From contig DATHWB010000238.1 in the NCBI GenBank assembly GCA_035460965.1, forward strand, positions 1 to 27,368: DNA of 27,368 bases. The letters are read 5' to 3'. The position numbers and the translations under genes are program-made. Origin of the DNA: DATHWB01 sp035460965. GTDB taxonomy: Bacteria > Actinomycetota > Acidimicrobiia > Spongiisociales > ZC4RG35. Below, piece after piece: positions 14,440 to 22,034 of this stretch (the stretch's first letter is position 1; the number at the start of each line of letters is the position of its first letter). The notes under the pieces were generated by a model. It saw nothing but the letters and a program-made list of their open reading frames with translations. It was not told the origin of the DNA and searched no databases.

Positions 14440-15593
14440 GCCTCGATCGGCGGCGTCGGCGTCGCGGTCATGGCTGTGGCGGGAATCCACAGGACGAGCA
14501 CCGAGCCCCCTCCGGTCCTGGCATCGGCGGTGAGACGGCCGTGATGGAGCCTCGCCACTTCGCGCACGATCGGAAGGCCGAGACCGCGACCGTCGGCGGT
14601 CCCGCGCACGACGTCCGGATCGATCCCGGGGCCCCTGTCGGCGACGGCGAAGTAGACCCAGCCCAGGGTCGTGCCGGTACCGATCTTGATCACCGCTCCC
14701 TTCGGGGACATCCGGAGGGCGTTCTCCACCAGGTTCCCGACCGCCCGGTCGAGGGTGGCTCGATCGCCCTCGACCACGGCGGGTAGAGCGTCGACCTCGA
14801 CGCGCACACCCGCCGACTCCACCCGTGCCTCCCAGTCGCGAGCCACGGCCGTCGCCACGTCCGCCAGGTCGAGTTCGACCATCAGCACCTCCCCCACCTC
14901 GAGCCGGGCGACCGCCAACAACTCCTCGACCATTCGACCCATCTGGTCGCTCGCCCGCGACACGAGTTCCCCCGTCTCCCTCCAGTCGCCGACGGTGGCA
15001 TCGGGGTCGTCGAGCATCACCTCGACGTTGGAGCGGATCACGGCGAGGGGGGTGCGGAGGTCGTGCGAGGTCTTGGCGAGGAGCTCGCGTTGGGCCCGAA
15101 ACGCCCTGTCGAGCCGGTCGAGCATCGCATCGAAGGTTCCCGCCATCGTGGTCAGTTCGTCGGGCGGCCCATGCAGTCCGATCCGGCGCGTGAGGTCGGT
15201 GGCCTCGATCTCCTGGGCGACGGCTGTGATTCGTGTGAGCGGGCGTAGCGCTCGACCCGCCACGAACCACCCGACGACCACAGAGAGCACAAACAACACC
15301 GCGACGACGACCAGGGTCGTGGCGGCAACCTGGTTGAGGATGAACTCGCGGACCACGCTCTCGAGCGTCCGGATCTGCTGTTCTTCGACCTGAGGGAAGA
15401 ACAGGGTGGTTCCGTCCAGTTCCACGGTGTAGCCGCCGGTGACGACGCGCTGGGTCATGGTGAGTCCCCGCACGGTGTCCAGCACGGCCAGGTAGACGAC
15501 GCCCAGAGCCAGACCGCCGATCCCGAAGACCACCGCGGAGGTGATCCACGACACGCGGAAGCGGAGCGACTTGGCGATCGGAGGTAGTCCCAT
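14415..15593 (-). CDS. two-component sensor histidine kinase (HAMP, HisKA, HATPase)
   Basis: 392 residues. Two transmembrane helices (15-38 and 88-112) enclose a small extracellular sensor of about 50 residues. They are followed by HAMP (about 112-164), HisKA with H177 in KTSHDLRTPLAV, and a HATPase domain with NLVENALRM, DRGPGID and GRGLGLPIV. It should autophosphorylate and pass phosphate to the OmpR-type regulator encoded 55 bp upstream. ATG start without a Shine-Dalgarno sequence; TAGCCT lies 10 nt upstream, suggesting a leaderless transcript of its own. The final codons include a rare TTA inside the htrA regulator box. The stimulus is unknown; the linked htrA suggests envelope stress. 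Confidence 0.95.
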   Translation of the reverse strand: MGLPPIAKSLRFRVSWITSAVVFGIGGLALGVVYLAVLDTVRGLTMTQRVVTGGYTVELDGTTLFFPQVEEQQIRTLESVVREFILNQVAATTLVVVAVLFVLSVVVGWFVAGRALRPLTRITAVAQEIEATDLTRRIGLHGPPDELTTMAGTFDAMLDRLDRAFRAQRELLAKTSHDLRTPLAVIRSNVEVMLDDPDATVGDWRETGELVSRASDQMGRMVEELLAVARLEVGEVLMVELDLADVATAVARDWEARVESAGVRVEVDALPAVVEGDRATLDRAVGNLVENALRMSPKGAVIKIGTGTTLGWVYFAVADRGPGIDPDVVRGTADGRGLGLPIVREVARLHHGRLTADARTGGGSVLVLWIPATAMTATPTPPIEALPAVYRG

Positions 15594-15603
15594 CCGAGGC
15601 GTC

Positions 15604-15636
15604 AGGCTATCGGCCGCGCGGTAAGCCGGAGGTAAA
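15604..15636 (-). promoter_or_regulatory. kinase promoter with tandem TTTACC/CTTACC regulator box
   Basis: The minus strand reads TTTACC (15636-15631), 5 nt, CTTACC (15625-15620), 10 nt, TAGCCT (15609-15604), then 10 nt to the kinase ATG. Repeat period and spacing to the -10 hexamer equal those in front of htrA, so the same regulator probably binds both. Confidence 0.6.
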
Positions 15637-15648
15637 CCGGGCCGGGCG

Positions 15649-16323
15649 TCAAGCCCGCACCACGTAGCCGCGACCGGGAATCGTCTCGATCACCGGCGGG
15701 TCCCCCAGCTTCTTGCGCAGGTTCGAGATGGTCACCCGCACCGTGTTGGTGAACGGGTCGGCCATCTCGTCCCAGACGTGCTCCAGCAGGTGCTCCTGGC
15801 TCAACACCACGTCGGGATGTGCCAGGAAGTACTCGAGGAGCGCGAACTCCTTCGCCGTGAGCCCGAGATCGCGGCCATCCCTCGTGGCCACGAATCGGGC
15901 GGGATCGAGGATGATCCCGGCCAGTTCCAGGACGGGGGAGGCGGTCGTGTCGCGACGCAGCAGCGCCCGCACCCGGGCCTCCAGTTCGGCGAACGCAAAA
16001 GGCTTCACGAGGTAGTCGTCGGCACCCGAGTCGAGACCGAGCACGCGGTCGTCCAGGGTGTCGCGGGCGGTGAGCATGAGGATGCGGGGGGTCGCACCTT
16101 CGAGTGTCGAAACCTCGCCCGACTTGATGCGGGCGGCGAGGTCCACCCCCGCCCCGTCCGGGAGGTTCCAGTCCAGGATCACCAGATCGTGCGCCGACGT
16201 GGCCAGAGCCATCTCGGCCCCGGACACCGACCCGACGATGTCCACGGCGTGGCCCCGACGCGACAATCCGCGCCGCACCGCGGCAGCGAGATCCTGTTCG
16301 TCCTCGACGATGAGGATGCGCAT
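15649..16323 (-). CDS. OmpR-family response regulator
   Basis: 224 residues. The receiver domain (1-120) has the acidic pocket E7-D8, phosphoacceptor D51 (LVILDWNLPDG), T85 and K107 (YLVKPF). The C-terminal winged-helix domain (about 130-224) shows GLTAKEFALLEYFLAHP, VLSQEHLLEHVWD and NTVRVTISNLRKKLGDPPVIETIPGRGYVV. It should bind tandem direct repeats as a dimer; such repeats with an 11-bp period are found in front of the kinase and htrA genes downstream. The ATG at 16323 is the family start. It is divergent from the beta-phosphoglucomutase gene, with 81 bp between the starts. Confidence 0.96.
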   Translation of the reverse strand: MRILIVEDEQDLAAAVRRGLSRRGHAVDIVGSVSGAEMALATSAHDLVILDWNLPDGAGVDLAARIKSGEVSTLEGATPRILMLTARDTLDDRVLGLDSGADDYLVKPFAFAELEARVRALLRRDTTASPVLELAGIILDPARFVATRDGRDLGLTAKEFALLEYFLAHPDVVLSQEHLLEHVWDEMADPFTNTVRVTISNLRKKLGDPPVIETIPGRGYVVRA

Positions 16324-16404
16324 GGCACCAATCTCGCACGACGCAGCGCCCGAGGCGAGCGGTAGCGTCGCGCACCACCTCCGACCACCACCGAGGAGAC
16401 GCAG

Positions 16405-17157
16405 ATGAGGCCGATCGACGAACACGCGGCGGTGCTCTTCGATCTCGACGGCGTGCTCACGCCGACCGCCGAGGTCCACCGGCGGGCGTGGACGCGGACG
16501 TTCGACCGCGTGCTCGCCGCGCTCGGTCGGCCCGATCGGTTCGCCCTGGAGGACTACCTGCAGTACGTGGACGGCAAGCCGCGCTACGCCGGCGTCCACA
16601 GCTTCCTGCGGTCGCGGGACATCGAGCTGCCGGCGGGCGACCCCACCGATCCTCCATCCCTGGAGTCGGAAGCCGGGATCGGCAACCTCAAGAACGTCGA
16701 GTTCAACGCCGTTCTCCACGAGGAGGGCGTCGATCCGTACCCGGGTTCGGCAGCGCTCCTCGACCACCTCGAGGAGGCCGGCGTGGCCGTGGCCGTCGTG
16801 TCCTCGAGCGCAAACGCCAGAGGGGTCCTGCGCGCCGCCGGCCTGGAGCCGCGGTTCCCGGTGGTGGTGGACGGGCTCGTCGCCGCCCAGCGCGACCTTC
16901 CGGGCAAGCCGGCCCCCGACACGTTCCTCGCCGCCGCCGCCGAGCTCGGGGTGGCCCCAAGCGAAACCGTCGTCGTCGAGGACGCATTGTCGGGAGTGCA
17001 GGCAGGTGTGGCGGGCGGCTTCGCACTCGTGGTCGGCGTCGACCGGGAAGGGCAGGCCGAGGCGCTCCGGGCGGCCGGCGCCCACCTGGTGGTCGGTGAT
17101 CTCGGAGAGTTGCTACCCGACGCCGCAGGTCGATCGACCGGGCCTGACTCGCCCTAG
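16405..17157 (+). CDS. HAD-family beta-phosphoglucomutase
   Basis: 250 residues; HAD hydrolase with cap, beta-phosphoglucomutase type. Nucleophile motif VLFDLDGVLTPT (residues 10-21, two Asp), cap segment with RFALEDYLQYVDGKPRYAGVHSFL, motif II VVSSSAN, motif III Lys in GKPAPDTFL and motif IV VVVEDALSGVQAG. The YVDGKPR cap motif is typical of the group fused or linked to GH65 phosphorylases. It converts beta-glucose 1-phosphate to glucose 6-phosphate in the cytoplasm. ATG start with GAGGAG upstream. Its stop lies 12 bp before the GH65 gene, so the two form a unit. Confidence 0.9.
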   Translation: MRPIDEHAAVLFDLDGVLTPTAEVHRRAWTRTFDRVLAALGRPDRFALEDYLQYVDGKPRYAGVHSFLRSRDIELPAGDPTDPPSLESEAGIGNLKNVEFNAVLHEEGVDPYPGSAALLDHLEEAGVAVAVVSSSANARGVLRAAGLEPRFPVVVDGLVAAQRDLPGKPAPDTFLAAAAELGVAPSETVVVEDALSGVQAGVAGGFALVVGVDREGQAEALRAAGAHLVVGDLGELLPDAAGRSTGPDSP

Positions 17158-17160
17158 GCT
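17155..17160 (+). promoter_or_regulatory. -10-like element (TAGGCT) in front of the GH65 gene
   Basis: TAGGCT overlaps the stop of the phosphoglucomutase gene and ends 9 nt before the GH65 ATG. There is no Shine-Dalgarno sequence, so an internal leaderless promoter is possible. Confidence 0.33.
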
Positions 17161-17169
17161 TTCGCCACG

Positions 17170-19506
17170 ATGATCGGACGCCAGCGGACGGACCTGCCTG
17201 TCGACGTCTATCCGAACGATCCGTGGGCACTCGTCGAGGAGTCCTTCGCTCCGCGGTTCCTGTACCTCACCGAGACCATCTTCGCTCTGTCGAACGGCCA
17301 CCTAGGAATCCGCGGAACGGTCGACGAAGGCACCCCGGTCCACCTCCACGGCACCTTCGTCAACGGGTTCCACGAGACGTGGCCGATCACCCATGCCGAG
17401 ACGGCCTATGGCCTGGCCCGTACCGGCCAGACGATCGTCAACGTGCCCGATGCGACGTCGATCCGCGTGGAGGTGGATGGCACCCGGCTGTCGCTCAACA
17501 AGCTCCCCGACCTCACACAACGCCGCTGGCTCGACTTCCGTCGCGGAGTCCTCGAGAGAAGGGTGGTGTTCACCGCCGAGTCCGGGACCAAGGCCACCGT
17601 GGCATTCCGGCGAATGGTGTCGTTCGAGATCCGGGAAGTGGCGGCATTCTCGGTGACGGTTCACGTCGATCGCCCGGCCCGGGTGGCGGTGACCTCGCGG
17701 ATGGTGAACCGACAGGATCGCACCCAGGCCGAGGACATGACCGAGGACGATCCCCGACGCGCCCAGTCGTTCTCCCATCGGGTGCTGGAACCGAGAGCGG
17801 CGACGATCGACGGACTGCGGTTCTCACAGGCCTGGGTCACCGCTCGCAGCAGGATCGGCCTCATCGCGTCGATCGATCACGTGCTGTCGGAACCGGCGGA
17901 AGTGACGCTCACTCGGGACTCCGACGACTTCGGATATCGCTTCGAGACCGAGGTCGCGCCCGACGAGCCGTTCGTCGTCGAGAAGTTCGCCCACTACCAC
18001 GTCTGCGGGGAACGACCGGACGAAGCTGACCGCCACTCCGTGTCGACCGGCCTGGACCGGTGCCGTGAACTCGGGTTCGAGGGCCTGGCGACCGCCCAGG
18101 GAAAGATCCTGGCGGAGCTGTGGGACCGGGCCGACATCGAGGTCGGGACGACAGCCGACACCCAGCGTGCGATCCGGTGGACGCTCTTCCAGATGTTCCA
18201 GGCGGCCATCCAGCTCCACGACGGATCCATTCCCGCCAAGGGCCTGACAGGACAGGCGTACGACGGCCACTACTTCTGGGACACCGAGATCTATCTCCTT
18301 CCCTTCCTGGCGCGTGCGCTGCCTGACAAGGCGAGGGAGATCCTCCTCCACCGATACCACATGCTCGACGCCGCCCGCCACCGAGCGGCTGAGCTGTCCC
18401 AGCGTGGAGCGCTGTTCCCATGGCGCACGATCAACGGCGAGGAGGCGTCCGCCTACTTCCTGGCAGGGACCGCCCAGTACCACATCGACGCCGACGTGAC
18501 GTACGCCATCCGCACCTACGTCGAGGCGACTGGTGACGAGGAGTTCCTGTGGGACCACGGCGTGGAGATCGCGGTGGAGACGGCCCGGATGTTCGAAGAC
18601 CTCGGGTTCTACCGGAACCACCGGTTCCACATCCACGGTGTCACCGGCCCCGACGAATACACGGCGCTGGTCGACGACAACGCCTTCACCAACGCCATGG
18701 CGAGGATGAACATGCGCTACGCCGCCGAGGTCGCAACACGAATGGCCGACGAACGACCCGAGCAGTGGTCGGCACTGGCCGAGCGGCTCGGGATCGCCGA
18801 CGACGAGATCACGCGGTGGAGGCTTGCCGCCGACGCCATCTACATCCCGCACGATCCCGACCTCGGGATCACCCCCCAGGACGACGACTTCCTCAAGAAG
18901 GAACCGTGGGACTTCGAAGGGGTACCCCCCACCAAGTACCCGCTACTGCTCCACTTCCATCCACTCGTCATCTACCGGTTCCAGGTGCTGAAACAGGCCG
19001 ACGTGGTACTGGCCGACTTCCTCCTCGGTGAGGAGTTCAGTGACGAACTGAAGAAGGCAAACTTCGACTACTACGACCCGATCACGACCGGCGACTCATC
19101 GCTGTCCGCCTGTGTGCAGTCGATCATGGCGGCGGAGATCGGCTACGAGGAGAAGGCGATGCAGCACTTCGTGCACGCCTTGTTCATGGACCTCGCCGAC
19201 CTCGCCGGGAACACCACCGACGGGGTGCACATGGCCTCGGCAGGCGGGGTGTGGCAGGCCCTCGTCCACGGCTTCCTGGGCCTGCGGCGCCATGAGGGTG
19301 CCTTGCGTTTCAACCCGCGCCTTCCGTCCGAGTGGACCCACATGTCCGTCGCCCTCCCGCACCGCGGCCGGCTGCTGCGCATCACCCTGCGACCGGACCG
19401 GATCACCTTCGGTCTCGAGGGGGCGCCGATGACGGTCGAGGTCGAGGATCGGGTGTTGCGACTGGAGCCGGGAACGACCGACGTCGCGCTCAACCTGCAG
19501 GAGTGA
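17170..19506 (+). CDS. glycoside hydrolase family 65 disaccharide phosphorylase
   Basis: 778 residues, full length for GH65: N-terminal beta-sandwich, linker, (alpha/alpha)6 barrel and small C-terminal domain. LSNGHLGIRGTVDEG, GLTGQAYDGHYFWDTEIYLLPF (W370-D-T-E), GALFPWRTINGEEAS and HIHGVTGPDEYTALVDDNAFTN with the catalytic acid Glu496 identify it, as do the phosphate-loop region SLSACVQSIMAAEIGY and DGVHMASAGGVWQALVHGFLGLR. It phosphorolyses an alpha-glucoside to glucose and beta-glucose 1-phosphate. Trehalose, maltose or kojibiose are the likely substrates; I cannot choose from sequence. The adjacent beta-phosphoglucomutase consumes the product. The 3' end overlaps the next, convergent gene by 17 bp. 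Confidence 0.93.
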   Translation: MIGRQRTDLPVDVYPNDPWALVEESFAPRFLYLTETIFALSNGHLGIRGTVDEGTPVHLHGTFVNGFHETWPITHAETAYGLARTGQTIVNVPDATSIRVEVDGTRLSLNKLPDLTQRRWLDFRRGVLERRVVFTAESGTKATVAFRRMVSFEIREVAAFSVTVHVDRPARVAVTSRMVNRQDRTQAEDMTEDDPRRAQSFSHRVLEPRAATIDGLRFSQAWVTARSRIGLIASIDHVLSEPAEVTLTRDSDDFGYRFETEVAPDEPFVVEKFAHYHVCGERPDEADRHSVSTGLDRCRELGFEGLATAQGKILAELWDRADIEVGTTADTQRAIRWTLFQMFQAAIQLHDGSIPAKGLTGQAYDGHYFWDTEIYLLPFLARALPDKAREILLHRYHMLDAARHRAAELSQRGALFPWRTINGEEASAYFLAGTAQYHIDADVTYAIRTYVEATGDEEFLWDHGVEIAVETARMFEDLGFYRNHRFHIHGVTGPDEYTALVDDNAFTNAMARMNMRYAAEVATRMADERPEQWSALAERLGIADDEITRWRLAADAIYIPHDPDLGITPQDDDFLKKEPWDFEGVPPTKYPLLLHFHPLVIYRFQVLKQADVVLADFLLGEEFSDELKKANFDYYDPITTGDSSLSACVQSIMAAEIGYEEKAMQHFVHALFMDLADLAGNTTDGVHMASAGGVWQALVHGFLGLRRHEGALRFNPRLPSEWTHMSVALPHRGRLLRITLRPDRITFGLEGAPMTVEVEDRVLRLEPGTTDVALNLQE

Positions 19507-21214
19507 CCGTGAACGTCAGCAGGATCGCCTCGGGGTCGTAGACGAGCCGGTAGACGATGCCATTGTCGGTGACCGTCCCGTCGATACCCTCGAGAATCGG
19601 CTGACGGACATTGAGGCCGAGGTCGAGCAGGAGCGAGGCGCGGCCGGCGGGTGACCGCGAGGGATCGACGGTGGCGATGGCGACACCGAGCGCCTGCATC
19701 CCCAGCCGGTCGTGCTCCGCCGGGCCGGTCGGATCGACCACGAGCGAGAACCCGGCGACCGTGCCGCCAGGCTCGACCTCTCCGACGAACCTGAGGTATG
19801 GGGTGAACTGCTGCTGGAAAGGCCCGAGAAGCGGGTTCGTCGCAAACCTCAGCACGGCAGACACGGGGTCCCCGATGGCGTTCCACGTCGCCACGAACTC
19901 GGGAGCAGGTCTGTCGAAGATCGTGCCGCCCGGTGAGCCGACTCCCCCCGCGTCGTCGAGAGTGGCATCGCCCGGGACGATCGTGGGGGTGGTGGTGTCC
20001 GCCACCGTGGTGGTGGCGACCACCGTCGTCTCGGTGACCGGAAGCGTTGGCGGCAGTTCTGCTCCGCCTTCGTAGCTACGTACGAAGTCGAGGGCCTGAG
20101 GAGCGAGCAGGGCCAGAAGCGTCACAACTCCCACCACCGACATCGTGATGGCGGCCACCTTGAGCTGCTTGCCGCGCGCCACCTCCCTGAGACGCTTGTC
20201 TCGCAGACTGCGCTGGGTGACGATCACGTCCTCGGCGACGGTGTTGGGGCCGAGCGTGTACTCCTCGCCGCCGGATGCCTTCAACGATCCGATCGCTTCA
20301 GACAGCCGATCGAGAGCCGACCCCGTCCCGAACCGAGCCCGAATGTCCGACCCGACCTCCTCCACCGAATATTCACCATCCAACGATTCGTCGACGGAGA
20401 CTCCCTCCACCCGGGGTTGGTCGACGGAGGCTTCGTCGACCGATGGAAGCTCGTCGACCGACATCTCGTCTGCTGCGAGCTCGTCGACCGAAGGGTCGGT
20501 GAGCGGCGGAGCGGCGACGGCCGGGGCGGCATCCGCTGTCGGCGCGTCCACTATCGCGTCGACGATGCCTTCTGCACCCGCCGGCATCTCAACGAGATCC
20601 ACCGACATGTCGTAGCCGACATCGCCCTCGTCGAAGTCATCGAAGTCGACTTCACCGTCGTCGGAGAGCCGGTCGTCACCCGGTGCACCCTCCTCCTCGA
20701 GCGACTCGACCGCTTCGGCGGTGCCGAGCGGATCCACCACCGACTCCTCCTCGATAGAAGGCTCGAGACGGAGGAGGGGATCGACTTCGGGATCCGGGTG
20801 AACCCCGACGTGCGGCGTTTGGGGGGTCGGCGGCGGCGGGGAGGAACCGAACAGGAATGCCACCGGGTCGTCGACCGACGCGGTCGGGACCGTCGGTGTG
20901 TCGACGTCGCCGATCACCTCGCGCGCAGCATCCTCGGCGGCTCCGACACGGTCCGCGAACGCACGGAACCGGATGGGATCAGTGGGCGTGAAGACGGCCG
21001 TGTCACCGTCGACCAGCAGACGAAATGCATCGCCGCGGGAGACGTCCGGCTCGATGTGGCACTCGTCCACCGGCCAGGCGCCGATCTCCTCACCGGCGGC
21101 GCTGAGCCGGAGGGTGCGTCCGCCGATCAACTCGAGTTCGACGTCCAGGCCGTCACCGTTGCCGGTGACGAGCAGTCCGGAGTGGGAAGGGCTGTGTCTG
21201 TTCACGGTGGTCAT
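19490..21214 (-). CDS. uncharacterised single-pass membrane protein A (paralogue of 22035-22964)
   Basis: 574 residues; no family recognised. Layout: N-terminal beta-rich domain (about 20-92) with IGAWPVDECHIEP and FTPTDPIRFRAFADRV; very acidic, proline-containing low-complexity region (about 103-290) with SVDE repeats at 242-286; basic juxtamembrane stretch (335-352); one transmembrane helix (about 351-372); Thr-rich linker (390-412); C-terminal domain (about 438-574) ending TFTVTPAG. The N- and C-terminal domains align with protein B encoded two genes upstream. The N-domain should be cytoplasmic and the C-domain outside. The ATG at 21214 has GGGGAG just upstream. It lies last in a run kinase-B-transglycosylase-A. 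I assign no function; a role at the cell envelope is inferred. Confidence 0.8.
   Translation of the reverse strand: MTTVNRHSPSHSGLLVTGNGDGLDVELELIGGRTLRLSAAGEEIGAWPVDECHIEPDVSRGDAFRLLVDGDTAVFTPTDPIRFRAFADRVGAAEDAAREVIGDVDTPTVPTASVDDPVAFLFGSSPPPPTPQTPHVGVHPDPEVDPLLRLEPSIEEESVVDPLGTAEAVESLEEEGAPGDDRLSDDGEVDFDDFDEGDVGYDMSVDLVEMPAGAEGIVDAIVDAPTADAAPAVAAPPLTDPSVDELAADEMSVDELPSVDEASVDQPRVEGVSVDESLDGEYSVEEVGSDIRARFGTGSALDRLSEAIGSLKASGGEEYTLGPNTVAEDVIVTQRSLRDKRLREVARGKQLKVAAITMSVVGVVTLLALLAPQALDFVRSYEGGAELPPTLPVTETTVVATTTVADTTTPTIVPGDATLDDAGGVGSPGGTIFDRPAPEFVATWNAIGDPVSAVLRFATNPLLGPFQQQFTPYLRFVGEVEPGGTVAGFSLVVDPTGPAEHDRLGMQALGVAIATVDPSRSPAGRASLLLDLGLNVRQPILEGIDGTVTDNGIVYRLVYDPEAILLTFTVTPAG
20357..20491 (-). 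repeat. degenerate SVDE-type coding repeat
   Basis: In protein A, residues 242-286, the unit S-V-D-E (with variants SVDQ, SVEE) recurs about seven times, at 6 to 12 residue intervals. The DNA shows repeated GTCGAC-containing units. It is a disordered acidic tract within the coding sequence, not a CRISPR or mobile repeat. Confidence 0.65.
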
Positions 21215-21241
21215 TGCTCCCCAAAAGCATCGGTTGGCGGC

Positions 21242-21277
21242 CCGGTCGACTTGAAGCCCTCCGCCTGGGTCGACCGG
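21242..21277. repeat. 9-bp perfect inverted repeat upstream of gene A
   Basis: CCGGTCGAC (21242-21250) and GTCGACCGG (21269-21277) are separated by 18 bp and lie 28-63 bp before the gene A start. This could be a regulator site or an RNA hairpin; no T-run follows on the transcript. Confidence 0.45.
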
Positions 21278-21310
21278 CCCAAACCGCGACGCGCCCGTCT
21301 CAGGGCAGCA

Positions 21311-21350
21311 GGTCAGAGAACCGGTTCGAGATGCGCGGTCAGGGAACCGG
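21311..21350. repeat. tandem 14-bp direct repeat upstream of gene A
   Basis: GGTCAGAGAACCGG (21311-21324) and GGTCAGGGAACCGG (21337-21350) differ at one base and are 26 bp apart start to start. They sit in the gap between the transglycosylase stop and the gene A start. The arms CCGGTTC/GAACCGG within them also form a 7-bp inverted repeat. Confidence 0.5.
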
Positions 21351-21362
21351 CGTCAAATCGAA

Positions 21363-21953
21363 TCAGCGCCAACATCCGCCGCTCGGATACCAGTGCGCCC
21401 AACCGCCTCCTTCGTATACCAGCCACGCCGCCACCGCGACGTTGGCGACGGGGTCGAACACATCGCTGTCGGGCCAGCCGGCATCCGCGGATCGTTTCGG
21501 CCAGAGGCTGGCGAGGTGCTGGAAGAGCCCGCTCGCCGTCGAGATCGGGTTCTTGGCGTCCGGCTGCCCGCGCGACTCGCAGGCGATCACCCGCAACGCC
21601 CGAGCCACGTGCTGGGGCTCGAAGTACGTCGCCACGAGCGGACGCCAGTCGGCCACCGAGTCGATGGCCTCCGGAACGAGGTCGTAGGCGTCGAACGGGA
21701 CATCGAGCCCGCCCGCCACCGCGGTCACGGCACACGCCGCATCCGGGTAGGCGAGGACACACCCAGGCGGAAGAGCCCGGACCAGTGGTGGCGTGGGGGT
21801 GACGAGATCGGCCGAGTACGCGAACTCGGCGTGGAATGCGTTCAGCTGGACGGGGCGGAGTCGGGTCTCGTCGGTGAGACTCCAGGCGCCACCCGAAGCG
21901 AGGATCATCAGCAGCGTGAGGATCCCGGCGGCGTAGGACACGACGGCGCGCAT
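21363..21953 (-). CDS. secreted lytic transglycosylase-like protein
   Basis: 196 residues. An N-terminal signal peptide or anchor (residues 1-25, hydrophobic from YAAGILTLLMILAS) precedes a region of unknown fold and then a C-terminal lysozyme-like domain (about 112-190): VARALRVIACESRGQPDAKN with E126 as candidate catalytic acid, STASGLFQHLASLWPKRSADAGW, and DPVANVAVAAWLVYEGGGWAHW. This is the SLT pattern of actinobacterial muralytic proteins that cleave peptidoglycan glycan strands. Four cysteines (65, 74, 125, 194) may form disulfides. The ATG at 21953 follows GAGGTGA; a GTG one codon earlier is possible. It lies between paralogous membrane proteins B (upstream) and A (downstream) on the same strand. 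Confidence 0.83.
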   Translation of the reverse strand: MRAVVSYAAGILTLLMILASGGAWSLTDETRLRPVQLNAFHAEFAYSADLVTPTPPLVRALPPGCVLAYPDAACAVTAVAGGLDVPFDAYDLVPEAIDSVADWRPLVATYFEPQHVARALRVIACESRGQPDAKNPISTASGLFQHLASLWPKRSADAGWPDSDVFDPVANVAVAAWLVYEGGGWAHWYPSGGCWR

Positions 21954-21979
21954 CACTCACCTCGATTCAGGGGGTTGGA

Positions 21980-22009
21980 CGAGTATTCGCCCGTACGGGA
22001 CGGTACTCG
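21980..22009. repeat. nested palindrome between gene B and the transglycosylase gene
   Basis: CCCGTACGGG (21990-21999) is a perfect 10-bp palindrome enclosed by CGAGTA (21980-21985) and TACTCG (22004-22009), a 6-bp inverted repeat. It fills the 81-bp gap upstream of the transglycosylase start. It may be an operator or an intercistronic hairpin. Confidence 0.45.
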
Positions 22010-22034
22010 CTTCTCGAAAGCGACCCAAGCCCGC

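Noticed and set aside
14415..15593. Kinase suspected defective because its H-box reads SHDLRTP rather than SHELRTP
   Set aside because: Asp at this position is common in active actinobacterial kinases, and the N and G boxes are intact.
17824..18852. 342-codon minus-strand frame opposite the GH65 gene
   Set aside because: It lies wholly inside a well-supported GH65 gene and shows no domain of its own.
20380..20490. GTCGAC-rich repeats considered as a CRISPR or satellite array
   Set aside because: Units are short, irregular and in frame with an acidic SVDE protein tract; there are no uniform spacers.
21242..21277. 9-bp inverted repeat considered as an intrinsic terminator after the transglycosylase gene
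   Set aside because: The 18-bp spacer is long and the nearest T-run on the transcript lies about 13 nt beyond the stem, so it does not fit a terminator well; kept only as a possible operator.
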